This document shows, one piece after another, positions 55,424-63,830 of a DNA stretch of 64,000 nt (position 1 is the stretch's first letter; each line of letters starts with the position of its first letter). The stretch lies in assembly GCF_003067705.1 (NCBI RefSeq), contig NZ_QANL01000004.1, positions 1 through 64,000 on the forward strand, given 5' to 3'. The notes below the pieces were generated by a model. It was not told where the DNA came from. It ran no database searches and saw only the letters and a list, made by a program, of their open reading frames with translations. The translations under genes were made by a program, and so were the position numbers. This stretch comes from Planctomonas deserti. Lineage in GTDB: Bacteria > Actinomycetota > Actinomycetes > Actinomycetales > Microbacteriaceae.

Positions 55424-56026
55424 ATGGCCGCGTACAGGATCGGTTATTTCGTCGGAAGTCTCGCCAGCAACTCGATCAACCGCACACTCTCGAAGGCGCT
55501 CATCAGCGTCGCTCCCGAGGAGCTCGACTTCACGGAGATCCCCATCCGGGACCTGCCGCTCTACAACTCCGACTTCGACGCCGACTTCCCGCCGGAGGGA
55601 CGGGCGCTGAAGGACGCGATTGCGGCGTCCGACGGCATCCTGTTCATCTCGCCCGAGTACAACCGGTCGATCCCCGGCGCGCTCAAGAACGCCATCGACT
55701 GGGGATCGCGGCCCTGGGGCACGAACTCCTTCGCCCGCAAGCCGACGGGCATCATCGGCGCCTCCCCGGGCGGCATCGGGACCGCCGTGATGCAGTCGTC
55801 GATGCGCAGCGTGCTGAGCTTCCTGGATGCGCCGCAGCTCAACTCCCCCGAGGCGTACATCCGCTTCGACTCGGAGTCGTTCGGCGAGGACGGGGAGATC
55901 AAGAACGAGGACACGAGGGCCTTCCTGGCGCACTACATGGACGAGTACTGCGCCTTCGTGCAGCGGGTCCTGTCCGTGAACGCCCCCGGTCACATCGGCG
56001 ACAACGACCCGGCCTCGAAGAAGTGA
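55424..56026 (+). CDS. NAD(P)H-dependent FMN reductase
   Basis: 200 residues of the flavodoxin-like FMN reductase family. GYFVGSLASNSINRTLSKAL is the phosphate-binding N-terminus, DLPLYNSDFDADFP and ILFISPEYNRSIPGALKNAIDW are the FMN-contacting loops. KPTGIIGASPGGIGTAVMQ completes the site. It probably serves the luciferase-like monooxygenase immediately upstream. ATG 55424 follows GGAAGG. Confidence 0.9.
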   Translation: MAAYRIGYFVGSLASNSINRTLSKALISVAPEELDFTEIPIRDLPLYNSDFDADFPPEGRALKDAIAASDGILFISPEYNRSIPGALKNAIDWGSRPWGTNSFARKPTGIIGASPGGIGTAVMQSSMRSVLSFLDAPQLNSPEAYIRFDSESFGEDGEIKNEDTRAFLAHYMDEYCAFVQRVLSVNAPGHIGDNDPASKK

Positions 56027-56253
56027 TCGCGCCCGCCGGGCGACGGGTCCGGCGGGTGCCCTCACCCGGTTGGGCTGTGATGAGCCGGTCGTGGGAGTCG
56101 GCGCGCGCGGCGCTGCTCTCCTCCGTCGACTGACCGGCCGGCTGACCGGTCGGTTGGGCGGTCCGGGGCGCGATCGCGGGCGGGGTCGACGCCCCCGCGA
56201 ATGACGCCTCGGGCTCCCGCTGGGCTGGTGAGCGCTCAAGGGAGGGACGACGC

Positions 56254-56859
56254 ATGGACAAGGTGAACCTGCGCGCCGAGCGCCGCGAACTGTACGCGCC
56301 GAAGCCGGGCGTCTTCATGATCGTCGAGGTGCCGGCGTTCCGGTTCCTGGCGACCGACGGGCGGGGTGATCCGAACACCGTGCCCGAGTACTCGGCAGCG
56401 GTGGCCGCGCTCTACGCCGCCAGCTACGCGGCGAAGTTCCTCAGTCGGGGACAGCTGGGTCGCGACTACGTCGTGCTCCCGCTCGAGGGGCTGTGGCGGT
56501 CCGAGGATCACGACTTCTCCCACCGCGGCGGCTGGGCGTGGACCATGATGATCCGGCAGCCGGACTGGCTGGACGCGGGGCTACTCGAGGAGGCCGTGCA
56601 GCGGGCGGCCGCGAAGGGCCACGGCGCGGTCGACCTCAGGGTCGACGACTACGAGGAGGGCCTCAGCGTGCAGACTCTCCACCTCGGCGGGTACGACGCG
56701 GAGGCCCCGACGATCGCGCGGCTGCACGACGAGTTCCTACCCGCGGAGGGGCTTGAGGAGACCGGCGACCACCACGAGATCTACCTGAGCGATCCCCGCA
56801 GGGTCGCCTCAGAAAAGCTCCGGACCATCCTGCGCCAGCCCGTCCGCCGTCTGCGGTAG
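56254..56859 (+). CDS. GyrI-like small-molecule-binding-domain protein
   Basis: 201 residues. MIVEVPAFRFLATDGRGDPN is the first half of a GyrI/AraC-effector-like (SHS2) fold. LPLEGLWRSEDHDFSHRGGWAWTMMIRQPDWLD and VQTLHLGGYDAEAPTIARLHDEF complete the two repeats. These domains bind or hydrolyse small molecules; role here unknown. No DNA-binding part. ATG 56254 follows GGGAGGG. Confidence 0.85.
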   Translation: MDKVNLRAERRELYAPKPGVFMIVEVPAFRFLATDGRGDPNTVPEYSAAVAALYAASYAAKFLSRGQLGRDYVVLPLEGLWRSEDHDFSHRGGWAWTMMIRQPDWLDAGLLEEAVQRAAAKGHGAVDLRVDDYEEGLSVQTLHLGGYDAEAPTIARLHDEFLPAEGLEETGDHHEIYLSDPRRVASEKLRTILRQPVRRLR

Positions 56860-56878
56860 CGCCCCCTGGCTTCGCGCC

Positions 56879-57034
56879 CCTGCCCGGGCAGAAGGATCAC
56901 CCCACCGTCGTCGCGCCCCTGCCCAGGCAGAAGGATCGTGCGCAGCTAAAAGCTGGGCACGATCCTCCTGCCTGGGCAGGCGCAGCAAGGGCGGGATCCC
57001 CGTGCCTGGGCAGGACGTGCGTGCCCGGGCAGGA
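56879..57034. repeat. 61-nt hairpin of the second family with flanking half copies
   Basis: The main hairpin spans 56919-56979: CTGCCCAGGCAG with CTGCCTGGGCAG, then AGGATCGTGC with GCACGATCCT, then CAGCT with AGCTG around AAA, nearly 27 base pairs in all. Half copies CTGCCCGGGCAG or variants lie at 56880, 57003 and 57022. The block fills the gap between two convergent genes, so it could stop transcription from both sides. Confidence 0.88.
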
Positions 57035-57061
57035 CCCCCACTCGCGCGCAGGAGCCGCGGC

Positions 57062-58054
57062 TCAGGCGGCGGGGGTCGCTCCGACCACGGCCGCGCCGAT
57101 CGGGGCGACGTGGTCCGCGTCCTCGAGCAGGCTCAGCCGGTCCGCGCTGCCGAGGGCGGTGAGGAATGCCGACCGCGTCGCCTGCTCGCGTAGCGCGGCA
57201 CGGACCGCGTCGAGCAGCGGGGCGCCGACGCGGCTGATCCCCCCGCCGAGCACGATGGCCTCGGGGTCGTAGGCGGCGGCGAGCATCTGGACCGCCCGCC
57301 CGAGCGTGCGGGTGAACCTGCCCCACACCTCGACCGCCCGGGGATCGCCCGCCGCGACCGCGTCGAGCAGGTCGAGCACGGGGACCGGATGGACGGTGGG
57401 CCAGGCGCGCGCGATGCCCGAGCCCGAGGCGATGGTCTCGATGCAGCCCCGCTGCCCACACGGGCAGAGCAGGCCGTCGTGGTCCAGCGGCACGTGCCCG
57501 ATCTCTCCGGCGAAGCCGCGGGCGCCCGGCCACACGCGCCCGCCGAGCACGAGGCCGGCGGCGATGCCCGTGCCGACGTTGAGGTAGGCCAGCGAGCCGA
57601 CCGCGGGCGTGCGGACGAGGGAGGCGCCGATCGCGGCGACGTTCACGTCGTTCTCGAGCGTCACGGGCAGCCGCAGCCGCTCGGACAGCAGGGGACCGAG
57701 CGCCAGGTCGGTGACGCCGAGATTCACGGCGTTGCGCACGCGCCCCGTCGCACGGTCGACGAGGCCCGGCACCCCGATGCCGATCGACTCGACGTCATTT
57801 ACGCCGATGCCCACGTGCTGCACGAGGACGTCGACCGTGTGCACGAGGCTCTCCAGCAGCGCGGCGTCCCCCTGTCCCGACGGCTGCTGGTACTCGGCCC
57901 GCACGCGCCGGTGCTGGTCGATGGCCACCGCGTGGATCTTCGTACCGCCGACGTCGATGCCCAGGGAGATGGCCCCCCGCGCGCCTCGCGCACCGGTGCC
58001 GCTCGCGCCTCCCGCCGGGAGCGTCGGTGCCGTGGCCCCCGTGTCCCCGCTCAC
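57062..58054 (-). CDS. ROK-family sugar kinase
   Basis: 330 residues. The N-terminus has a disordered leader, then SLGIDVGGTKIHAVAID (ATP phosphate motif), the GIGVPGLVDRATG region, catalytic Asp in LENDVNVAAIGA, and the ROK zinc site GHVPLDHDGLLCPCGQRGCIETIASG. No HTH domain, so it is a kinase, not a repressor. The GTG at 58054 overlaps the dehydrogenase stop by 4 bp (GTGA). It probably phosphorylates the sugar imported or processed by the neighbouring genes. Confidence 0.88.
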   Translation of the reverse strand: MSGDTGATAPTLPAGGASGTGARGARGAISLGIDVGGTKIHAVAIDQHRRVRAEYQQPSGQGDAALLESLVHTVDVLVQHVGIGVNDVESIGIGVPGLVDRATGRVRNAVNLGVTDLALGPLLSERLRLPVTLENDVNVAAIGASLVRTPAVGSLAYLNVGTGIAAGLVLGGRVWPGARGFAGEIGHVPLDHDGLLCPCGQRGCIETIASGSGIARAWPTVHPVPVLDLLDAVAAGDPRAVEVWGRFTRTLGRAVQMLAAAYDPEAIVLGGGISRVGAPLLDAVRAALREQATRSAFLTALGSADRLSLLEDADHVAPIGAAVVGATPAA

Positions 58055-59091
58055 GCTCGGGCGCTGTCCCGGGTTGTCTCCACAACACCGCCCGTGTCGA
58101 CCGACCGATATGCGGCCTCGACGAGGCGCACGGTGCGGCAGCCGAGCTGACCGTCGGGCTGCGGGCGGCGGCCCTCCCGGATGGCGGAGAGGAACTCGGT
58201 GAGCATCAGCTCGTCGGAGTTGGTGCCGTAGCCGAGCCACAGCGCGTTCTTCGCGGACTGGGAGAAGCCGTCGACGCGCTGGGCGAACGGGTTGACGTCC
58301 ACCAGCCCGGCATCCGTGACCAGGTGCAGGGTCAGACCGCCCCAGACGGGGTAGGACGCGGGGCGGGACCAGCTGCAGTCGATGACCGCGGAGACCCCGT
58401 TCTCGTAGGTGATGGACACGAGGCCGCCGGTCTCCACCCGCGGGTCGCCGCCGAAGAAGTCGTTCGCCGTGGCGTACACCCTCGTGGCGGGCGCGCCGCC
58501 GAAGAGGGCGTCCAACATGTCCGCGATGTGCACGACGTGGTCCGTGAGGGCGCCGCCGCCCGCGAGGGCCGGATCGGTGAACCAGGCGCGCTCGCCGGGG
58601 ATCTTGCCGTTGTTCGTGCCGGACACGCCGTAGATGTTGCCGAGGAGCCCCCTGTCGTACTGCTCCTTCAGAGCCAGGAACGCCGGCGAGAACCGCACGG
58701 GGAAGGCCACCATGAGGTTCACCCCCGCGTCCTCGCAGGCCTGCACCATGGCCTCGGCATCCTCGGACGTCGTGGCCAACGGCTTCTCGCAGAGCACGTG
58801 AGCGCCTGCCGCTGCGGCGAGCAGCACGTCGTCGCGGTGCTTCGTGTTCTCGGAGCAGACGACCACGGCATCCGGCTGCCAGGCGAGCAGCTCCTCGTAG
58901 CTGTCGACGTAGTCGACGCCGAGCTCGGCCGCGAGCGATGCTCCCCCGCTCTCCCCCGCCGGCCGGTCGCCGTGGTCGGGGTCGGAGGCGCGGAGCTCGA
59001 TGCCCGGCATGCCGGCGAGCAGCCGCACGTAGCTGGCCGCGTGGGTGTGGGCGAAGGACATCACGGCGATCTTCATGGGCTCGGCTTTCAT
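58051..59091 (-). CDS. Gfo/Idh/MocA-family oxidoreductase 1
   Basis: 346 residues. The N-terminal NAD(P) Rossmann is KIAVMSFAHTHAASYVRLLA, less canonical than the next gene. The Gfo motif is HVLCEKPLATTSEDAEAM, with Lys in EKP. The middle WFTDPALAGGGALTDHVVHIADML carries the catalytic His. It likely oxidises a sugar or inositol-type alcohol. The ATG at 59091 overlaps the following Gfo stop by 4 bp; ATG 59076 is alternative. Coupled with ROK and Gfo 2. Confidence 0.87.
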   Translation of the reverse strand: MKAEPMKIAVMSFAHTHAASYVRLLAGMPGIELRASDPDHGDRPAGESGGASLAAELGVDYVDSYEELLAWQPDAVVVCSENTKHRDDVLLAAAAGAHVLCEKPLATTSEDAEAMVQACEDAGVNLMVAFPVRFSPAFLALKEQYDRGLLGNIYGVSGTNNGKIPGERAWFTDPALAGGGALTDHVVHIADMLDALFGGAPATRVYATANDFFGGDPRVETGGLVSITYENGVSAVIDCSWSRPASYPVWGGLTLHLVTDAGLVDVNPFAQRVDGFSQSAKNALWLGYGTNSDELMLTEFLSAIREGRRPQPDGQLGCRTVRLVEAAYRSVDTGGVVETTRDSARA

Positions 59092-60077
59092 CGGTTCGTG
59101 GCCATGGTGACGGGGGCGGAGGTCTCGATCGACTTGAGCGCGGCGGCCGCGAGGGCCACGGCGGCGAGTCCGTCCGCCGCGTCGACGCGCGGGGTCGGTC
59201 CACCGAGGAAGGCCTGGTGGAACTCGCGGATCTCGGTCAGGTACGGGCTCTCGCTGAACCGGGTGGTGGGCTGATAGCCGGACACCTCGTCCGTGCTGCC
59301 GTTGAAGGCGATCGGCGGGTTGCCGAGCGAGTCGTGCTGCAGGAGCCCCGCGTCGCCCGCGACCTCGAACCGGGTCTGGAAGGCGATGGGCCTGCGGCTC
59401 CACACGCCGGTGACATAGCTCACGGTGCCGGACTCGTGCGTGAGGATGACCTGCGCGGTCAGGGGCTCCGGCGCGCCGTCCTCGCGGAGCGACGGCGACT
59501 CGGTCGCGTAGACCTGGGTCACCTCGCCGGCGTTCCAGCGGGCGAAGTCGAGGTCGTGGATCATCTGGTCCATCACGAGGCCGCCCGACAGCTCCTTCTG
59601 CGAGAACCACGGGGCCGCGGGCGCGGAGCCGGCGCGCAGGAACCGCTGCACCGCGAGCGTGCCGATGCCGCCGTCGGCGATCGCGTCGTGCATTGCGACG
59701 TACTCCGGGAAGTAGCGCACGACGTGCGCCGGGTAGAGCTGAACTCCCGCCCGGTCGCACGCCTCGATCATCTCGGCGGTGTCGGCCTCGCTGAGCGCGA
59801 GCGGCTTCTCGCAGACGATGTTCTTGCCCGCCTCGGCGGCCTCGATCACGAGGTCCCTGTGCGTGAAGGTCGGGGTGCAGATGTCGACCGCGTCACTCGC
59901 CGCGAGCAGCTCCTCGTAGGACTCCACCACCCGGCCGCCGCCGTGGCGCTCGACGAGCGCCGGTGCCGCGCCGTCGATGGAGAAAACCACGACATCCACC
60001 CCCAACGCGAGCCATGCGGGGAGGTGGGAGTTGGCGATGCCGCCGGCCCCCACGAGGCCGACCGTGTAGTTGCCCAT
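59088..60077 (-). CDS. Gfo/Idh/MocA-family oxidoreductase 2
   Basis: 329 residues. YTVGLVGAGGIANSHLPAWLALG is a clear NAD(P) Rossmann. KNIVCEKPLALSEADTAEM has the catalytic Lys, and GGLVMDQMIHDLDFARW has the His region. A C-terminal beta-sheet domain follows. It probably acts on the same sugar path as the first dehydrogenase. ATG 60077 follows AGGAAGGA. First of three coupled genes, 114 bp downstream of the binding-protein gene. Confidence 0.88.
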   Translation of the reverse strand: MGNYTVGLVGAGGIANSHLPAWLALGVDVVVFSIDGAAPALVERHGGGRVVESYEELLAASDAVDICTPTFTHRDLVIEAAEAGKNIVCEKPLALSEADTAEMIEACDRAGVQLYPAHVVRYFPEYVAMHDAIADGGIGTLAVQRFLRAGSAPAAPWFSQKELSGGLVMDQMIHDLDFARWNAGEVTQVYATESPSLREDGAPEPLTAQVILTHESGTVSYVTGVWSRRPIAFQTRFEVAGDAGLLQHDSLGNPPIAFNGSTDEVSGYQPTTRFSESPYLTEIREFHQAFLGGPTPRVDAADGLAAVALAAAALKSIETSAPVTMATNR

Positions 60078-60190
60078 GAGGCGGATGTCCTTCCTTGCAA
60101 CGTTCTCGCGCCGAGCGGCGGCGCCCCGATGATGCTGGGGCCGAGGGAGGGTCCGCGGTGCGTCCCCTCCCCCAGCAAATCAGGCCGGCG

Positions 60191-61525
60191 TCAGCCGAGC
60201 GCCTTCTGGCCGTTCTCAGCGGCCGTCTTCAGTGCCTGCTCCGGCGTCACCTTGCCGAGCAGAGCCTTCTCGATCTCGGTCGCGAGGGCACTGCTGATCT
60301 GGTCGTAGGCGAGGATCGACGGCCGGGCCTTCGCGTACTCGAGCTGCTTCACGAACACCTCGATGTGCGGGTTCTCCTCGAGGTACGCCTGGTACGTCTC
60401 CGTTCCGGTCGTCTCCTTGTTCGTCGGCAGGTACCCGGTGGCGATGTCCCACTCGGCCTGAACCTCGGGCGAGAGCGTGTACTGCAGGAAGTCCCACGCC
60501 CCGGCCTCCTGCTCCTCGGTTCCGTCGAGCAGGTAGGAGTTGTCGGTGCCGATGTTCATCGCCGGCTCCTTCAGGGTGGGGAACGGCGCGACGCCGATGT
60601 TCTCCTCGCCGACGCCGTCGGCGAGCAGGCCCAGGTTGTAGGCGCCCGTGATGATCATCGCGACCTTGCCGGTGCTGAACGCGGCCATGCCCTGGTTGTC
60701 GCTGCCGGTCGCGAGGCTCTGCGGGTAGGCCTGCCCGTTCTTGACCAGGTCGGTCCACACGGTGAGCGCCTCGACGCCCTCGGGCGAGTCGAAGGCGATC
60801 TCGGTGTTGTCCTCGTTGAGGAAGTCGCCGCCCGCTCCCCAGAGCATCGACTGCCAGGTGAAGACGGGCCACTCGCCCGTGCCGATGGGCAGGTAGATGC
60901 CGTACTTGCCGTCCTTCGTCAGCTTCGTCGCATCCTGGGCGACCTCGTCCCAGGTCGCCGGCGGCGCGTCGATGCCGGCCTCCTCGAACATCGCCTTGTT
61001 GTAGATGAGCCCGTAGTCGCCGCCGTCGGACGGGAGCGAGTAGATCGTCCCGTCGATGATCCCGGTGGAGAGCATGCCCTCGGTGAAGTTGTCCGCCGTG
61101 ATCTCGGAGTCGGGCGACGAGAGGAGGTCCTCGAGCGGAAGCACCTTGCCGGTCTCGACCACTTGGCTCAGCTTTTGCGGCGTGCTGTCACCGAGCACGA
61201 GGTTCGGCCCCTGCCCGTTCTTCACCGCGTTGAGCAGCTTGGGCGTGAACTGGTCGCCCTCGCCGCCGAACTGGATGCGCACCTTGTACTCGTCCTGGGA
61301 CTCGTTGTACTCGTCCGCGATCTTCTCGACGGTCTTGCTCGCGTCGCCGGTGTACTGGGTCCAGACGAGGATCTCGGGGGCGCCGTCGCCGCCCGTTCCC
61401 GCGCTGTTGCCGGTGACGGATCCGCCCGCGCAGCCGGTGAGCACGAGGCCCACGGCGGACGCGGCCGCGAGAAGGGTGCCGCCTCGGGCGAGGCGGGGCG
61501 CGTTGCGCCGGTGGGATGGGGTCAT
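60191..61525 (-). CDS. Sugar ABC transporter substrate-binding lipoprotein
   Basis: 444 residues. Lipobox VLTGC near residue 32 marks a lipoprotein. After a Gly/Ala linker, EILVWTQYTGDASKTVEKIADEYNE is the usual start of family 1 (MalE-like) sugar-binding proteins. LIYNKAMFEEAGIDAPPATWDEV is the standard hinge motif. With the two permeases it imports a sugar, unidentified. ATG 61525 follows CAGGAGAG. No ATPase gene is adjacent, so a shared MsiK-type ATPase is likely used. Confidence 0.9.
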   Translation of the reverse strand: MTPSHRRNAPRLARGGTLLAAASAVGLVLTGCAGGSVTGNSAGTGGDGAPEILVWTQYTGDASKTVEKIADEYNESQDEYKVRIQFGGEGDQFTPKLLNAVKNGQGPNLVLGDSTPQKLSQVVETGKVLPLEDLLSSPDSEITADNFTEGMLSTGIIDGTIYSLPSDGGDYGLIYNKAMFEEAGIDAPPATWDEVAQDATKLTKDGKYGIYLPIGTGEWPVFTWQSMLWGAGGDFLNEDNTEIAFDSPEGVEALTVWTDLVKNGQAYPQSLATGSDNQGMAAFSTGKVAMIITGAYNLGLLADGVGEENIGVAPFPTLKEPAMNIGTDNSYLLDGTEEQEAGAWDFLQYTLSPEVQAEWDIATGYLPTNKETTGTETYQAYLEENPHIEVFVKQLEYAKARPSILAYDQISSALATEIEKALLGKVTPEQALKTAAENGQKALG

Positions 61526-61618
61526 GGGGAGACTCTCCTGTCGTGAATCACTGGATCTGCTGGAAGGGACCGAAAGGGAAGGGAGGGGAGAAGCGAGGTG
61601 CGGTGCGGGGGGACGCGG

Positions 61619-62554
61619 CTAGCGCAGGCCCCCGGACATGGCCGTGACGATCTGGCGCTGGAAGAGGAGGAAGACCAGGAAGACCGGAAGGATCGCGAGC
61701 GTCGACCCCGCCATGAGCAGGTTGAAGCTGGTGGCGGCCTGGGAAGACTGCAGCTGCGCGAGGCCGATCGGCACGGTGAAGAACTCCGTGCGGTTGACCG
61801 CGAGGAACTGGAAGAAGAAGTTGTTCCAGTTGTAGACGAAGGACAGGATCGCGAAGGACCCGATCATCGGCGTCGCCATGGGTGCCATGATCGAGCGGAA
61901 CCGCCGCCACACCCCCGCGCCGTCCATGCGACTGGCGTCCTCGATCTCGGTGGGGAACGACGAGAAGAACTGGCGGAAGAGGAAGACGCCGAGGATCGAC
62001 GGCACGTTCGGCACGATCAGGCCCTGGTAGGTGTTCAGCCAGCCGAGCGACGACAGCAGGCTGATCAGCGGCGTGAACACGACCTCGAACGGCACGAGGA
62101 GAGCCGCGAGCAGCACGACGAAGATGACGTTGCTGCCGCGGAACTTGAGCCGGGCGAACGCGTACCCGGCGGCCAGGCTGGTGAGCACCTGACCGAGCGT
62201 CGTGAACACCGTCACGACCGCGCTGTTGAGGTAGTACATCCCGAACGGCGCCACGTCGAAGAGGTCGCTGTAGTTCTCGAAGTGCCACTCGCGCGGCAGG
62301 AACGTCGGGGGGAACGAGAGCGCCTCGCTGGAGGACTTGACGCTCGTCAGCAGCATCCACACGAACGGCCCGAAGAAGATGAGGGACGCGACGATGAGGA
62401 TGGCGTGCCGGGCGATCGCCGGGGCGAGCTTGCGCGCCCGCACCCCGAGCGGACGATGGCGGCGGTGATCCCGGCCTCCGCCGGTGCCCGGTCCCCGGGT
62501 CGAGCCGGCGGGCGCGTTCTCGGCGAGAGGGGCCGAAGCGACAGCGTGAGTCAC
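61619..62554 (-). CDS. Carbohydrate ABC transporter permease (MalG-like)
   Basis: 311 residues, about six helices starting at HAILIVASLIFFGPFVWMLLTSV. The EAA loop is EDASRMDGAGVWRRFRSIMAPMATP. The N-terminal 45 residues are polar and Arg/Gly-rich. GTG at 62554 follows GAAAGG. It lies 10 bp after the MalF-like gene, so the two are coupled. Pairs with it in the sugar importer. Confidence 0.9.
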   Translation of the reverse strand: MTHAVASAPLAENAPAGSTRGPGTGGGRDHRRHRPLGVRARKLAPAIARHAILIVASLIFFGPFVWMLLTSVKSSSEALSFPPTFLPREWHFENYSDLFDVAPFGMYYLNSAVVTVFTTLGQVLTSLAAGYAFARLKFRGSNVIFVVLLAALLVPFEVVFTPLISLLSSLGWLNTYQGLIVPNVPSILGVFLFRQFFSSFPTEIEDASRMDGAGVWRRFRSIMAPMATPMIGSFAILSFVYNWNNFFFQFLAVNRTEFFTVPIGLAQLQSSQAATSFNLLMAGSTLAILPVFLVFLLFQRQIVTAMSGGLR

Positions 62555-62564
62555 GAGATGCCTT

Positions 62565-63506
62565 TCACGCCAGCTCGACGCTGTCGCGCCGAGCGAGCAC
62601 CTTGAGCTGGATGACCGAGACGAGGATGCCGACCGCGAGCAGGATGACGGCGCCCGCGCTGGCGGGTCCGCCCTGGAAGAACACGAAGCCCTGCTGGTAG
62701 ATCCAGTAGAGGAGCGTCTCCGTCGAGCCGAGCGGGCCGCCGCCGGTGAGCACGTAGACCTGCGTGAAGACCTGCAGTGATCCGATCAGGCCGGTGATGG
62801 CGAGGAAGCCGCTCGTGGGGGCGACCAGGGGCAGCGAGATCGAGAAGAAGCGGCGCACCGGGCCGGCGCCGTCGATCGTCGCCGCCTCGTAGTAGCTGGG
62901 CGGCACGTTCGACAGCGCGGCGGAGTAGATGATCATCGTGTAGCCCACGAGCTGCCAGATCGAGAAGACGATCACCGACACCATGGCCCACGGTTCGGAG
63001 GTGAGGAACGCGATGGGCTGGAAGCCGAACAGACCGAGCCCGTTGTTCACCAGCCCGCCGAGCGGGGTGAGCAGGTAGCTGAAGATCAGCGCGCTTCCGA
63101 CGATCGGTGCGATGTACGGCGTGAAGATGAGGGTGCGATAGAGGCCGCGCCCCCGGAACGGCGTTGCCAGGAGGGCCGCGAAGAACAGCCCGAGCGCGAG
63201 CGAGCAGGGCACGACGACGACGACGTAGAGCGCCGTGTTGCCCGCGGCCCGGAGGAACTCGGCGTTCGTGAGCACGTCGACGAAGTTCTGCGCGCCCACC
63301 ACGTTCCCGATGGTGCCGGTGCCCGGGTTCCAGTCCGTGAAGCTGTAGACGACGGTCTGCGCCAGCGGGAACAGGTAGAAGACCATGAGCAGGATCGTCG
63401 TCGGCGCGATGAGCACGTAGCCCGCCCGGCCCTCGCGACGCTCCAGCGGCGAGCGCGCCACGGTGCCGCTCCGCGGGACACGATCAACGGCGATTGCCAC
63501 GGTCAC
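62565..63506 (-). CDS. Carbohydrate ABC transporter permease (MalF-like)
   Basis: 313 residues, about six helices starting at VLIAPTTILLMVFYLFPLAQTVVYSF. The EAA loop is YEAATIDGAGPVRRFFSISLPLVAP. GTG at 63506 follows GGAAGG. First gene of the minus-strand sugar operon (permeases, binding protein, dehydrogenases, kinase), with a promoter and LacI-like operator upstream at 63598-63650. Confidence 0.9.
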   Translation of the reverse strand: MTVAIAVDRVPRSGTVARSPLERREGRAGYVLIAPTTILLMVFYLFPLAQTVVYSFTDWNPGTGTIGNVVGAQNFVDVLTNAEFLRAAGNTALYVVVVVPCSLALGLFFAALLATPFRGRGLYRTLIFTPYIAPIVGSALIFSYLLTPLGGLVNNGLGLFGFQPIAFLTSEPWAMVSVIVFSIWQLVGYTMIIYSAALSNVPPSYYEAATIDGAGPVRRFFSISLPLVAPTSGFLAITGLIGSLQVFTQVYVLTGGGPLGSTETLLYWIYQQGFVFFQGGPASAGAVILLAVGILVSVIQLKVLARRDSVELA

Positions 63507-63597
63507 ACCACCTTCCGGCCTGCGACAGCGCTCCGAGGAGGTTCAACTTCGTCGTTGGCCCGTACGTCTCCGCCGCATCATCCATGCGACTGATGGA

Positions 63598-63650
63598 AGC
63601 CTATGGATGTTTCTCGGCCGTTTCAATTCGATTTCCGAAAAAACTTTTCC
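63598..63650 (-). promoter_or_regulatory. Promoter and LacI-like operator of the sugar operon
   Basis: On the minus strand TTGAAA (63626-63621) and TAGGCT (63603-63598) are 17 bp apart. Upstream of the -35 lies GGAAAAGTTTTTTC (63650-63637), a poor copy of the GGAAAACGTTTTCC type of LacI operator. An inverted TCCAT/ATGGA pair (63581-63597) overlaps the expected start of transcription. No LacI gene is in the window. The rest of 63507-63830 holds only this and the hairpin repeat. Confidence 0.5.
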
Positions 63651-63724
63651 AAGCTTCGCCAACGTGATGCGGCTTCCCGTCCAGTTGCGACCCCCTTCGC
63701 CCCTGCCCCTGTCCCCTGTCCCCT

Positions 63725-63795
63725 CGCCCCTGCCCAGGCAGAGGCATCGTGCCCAGCTTCGCCCTGGGCAGGATGCTCCTGCCTGGGCAGGGGCG
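63725..63795. repeat. 61-nt hairpin of the second family, third copy
   Basis: CTGCCCAGGCAG (63730-63741) pairs with CTGCCTGGGCAG (63779-63790), and the stem extends outward by CGCCC/GGGCG. Arm-to-arm length is 61 nt as at the other two loci. Inner pairs differ: GCATC with GATGC and TGCCCAG with CTGGGCA, so the stem is kept although the sequence changed. It lies at the 3' end of the HAD gene at the right edge. Confidence 0.85.
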
Positions 63796-63830
63796 GAAGG
63801 GGAGCGTGCGGGGGCGGATACGAGTTCGGG

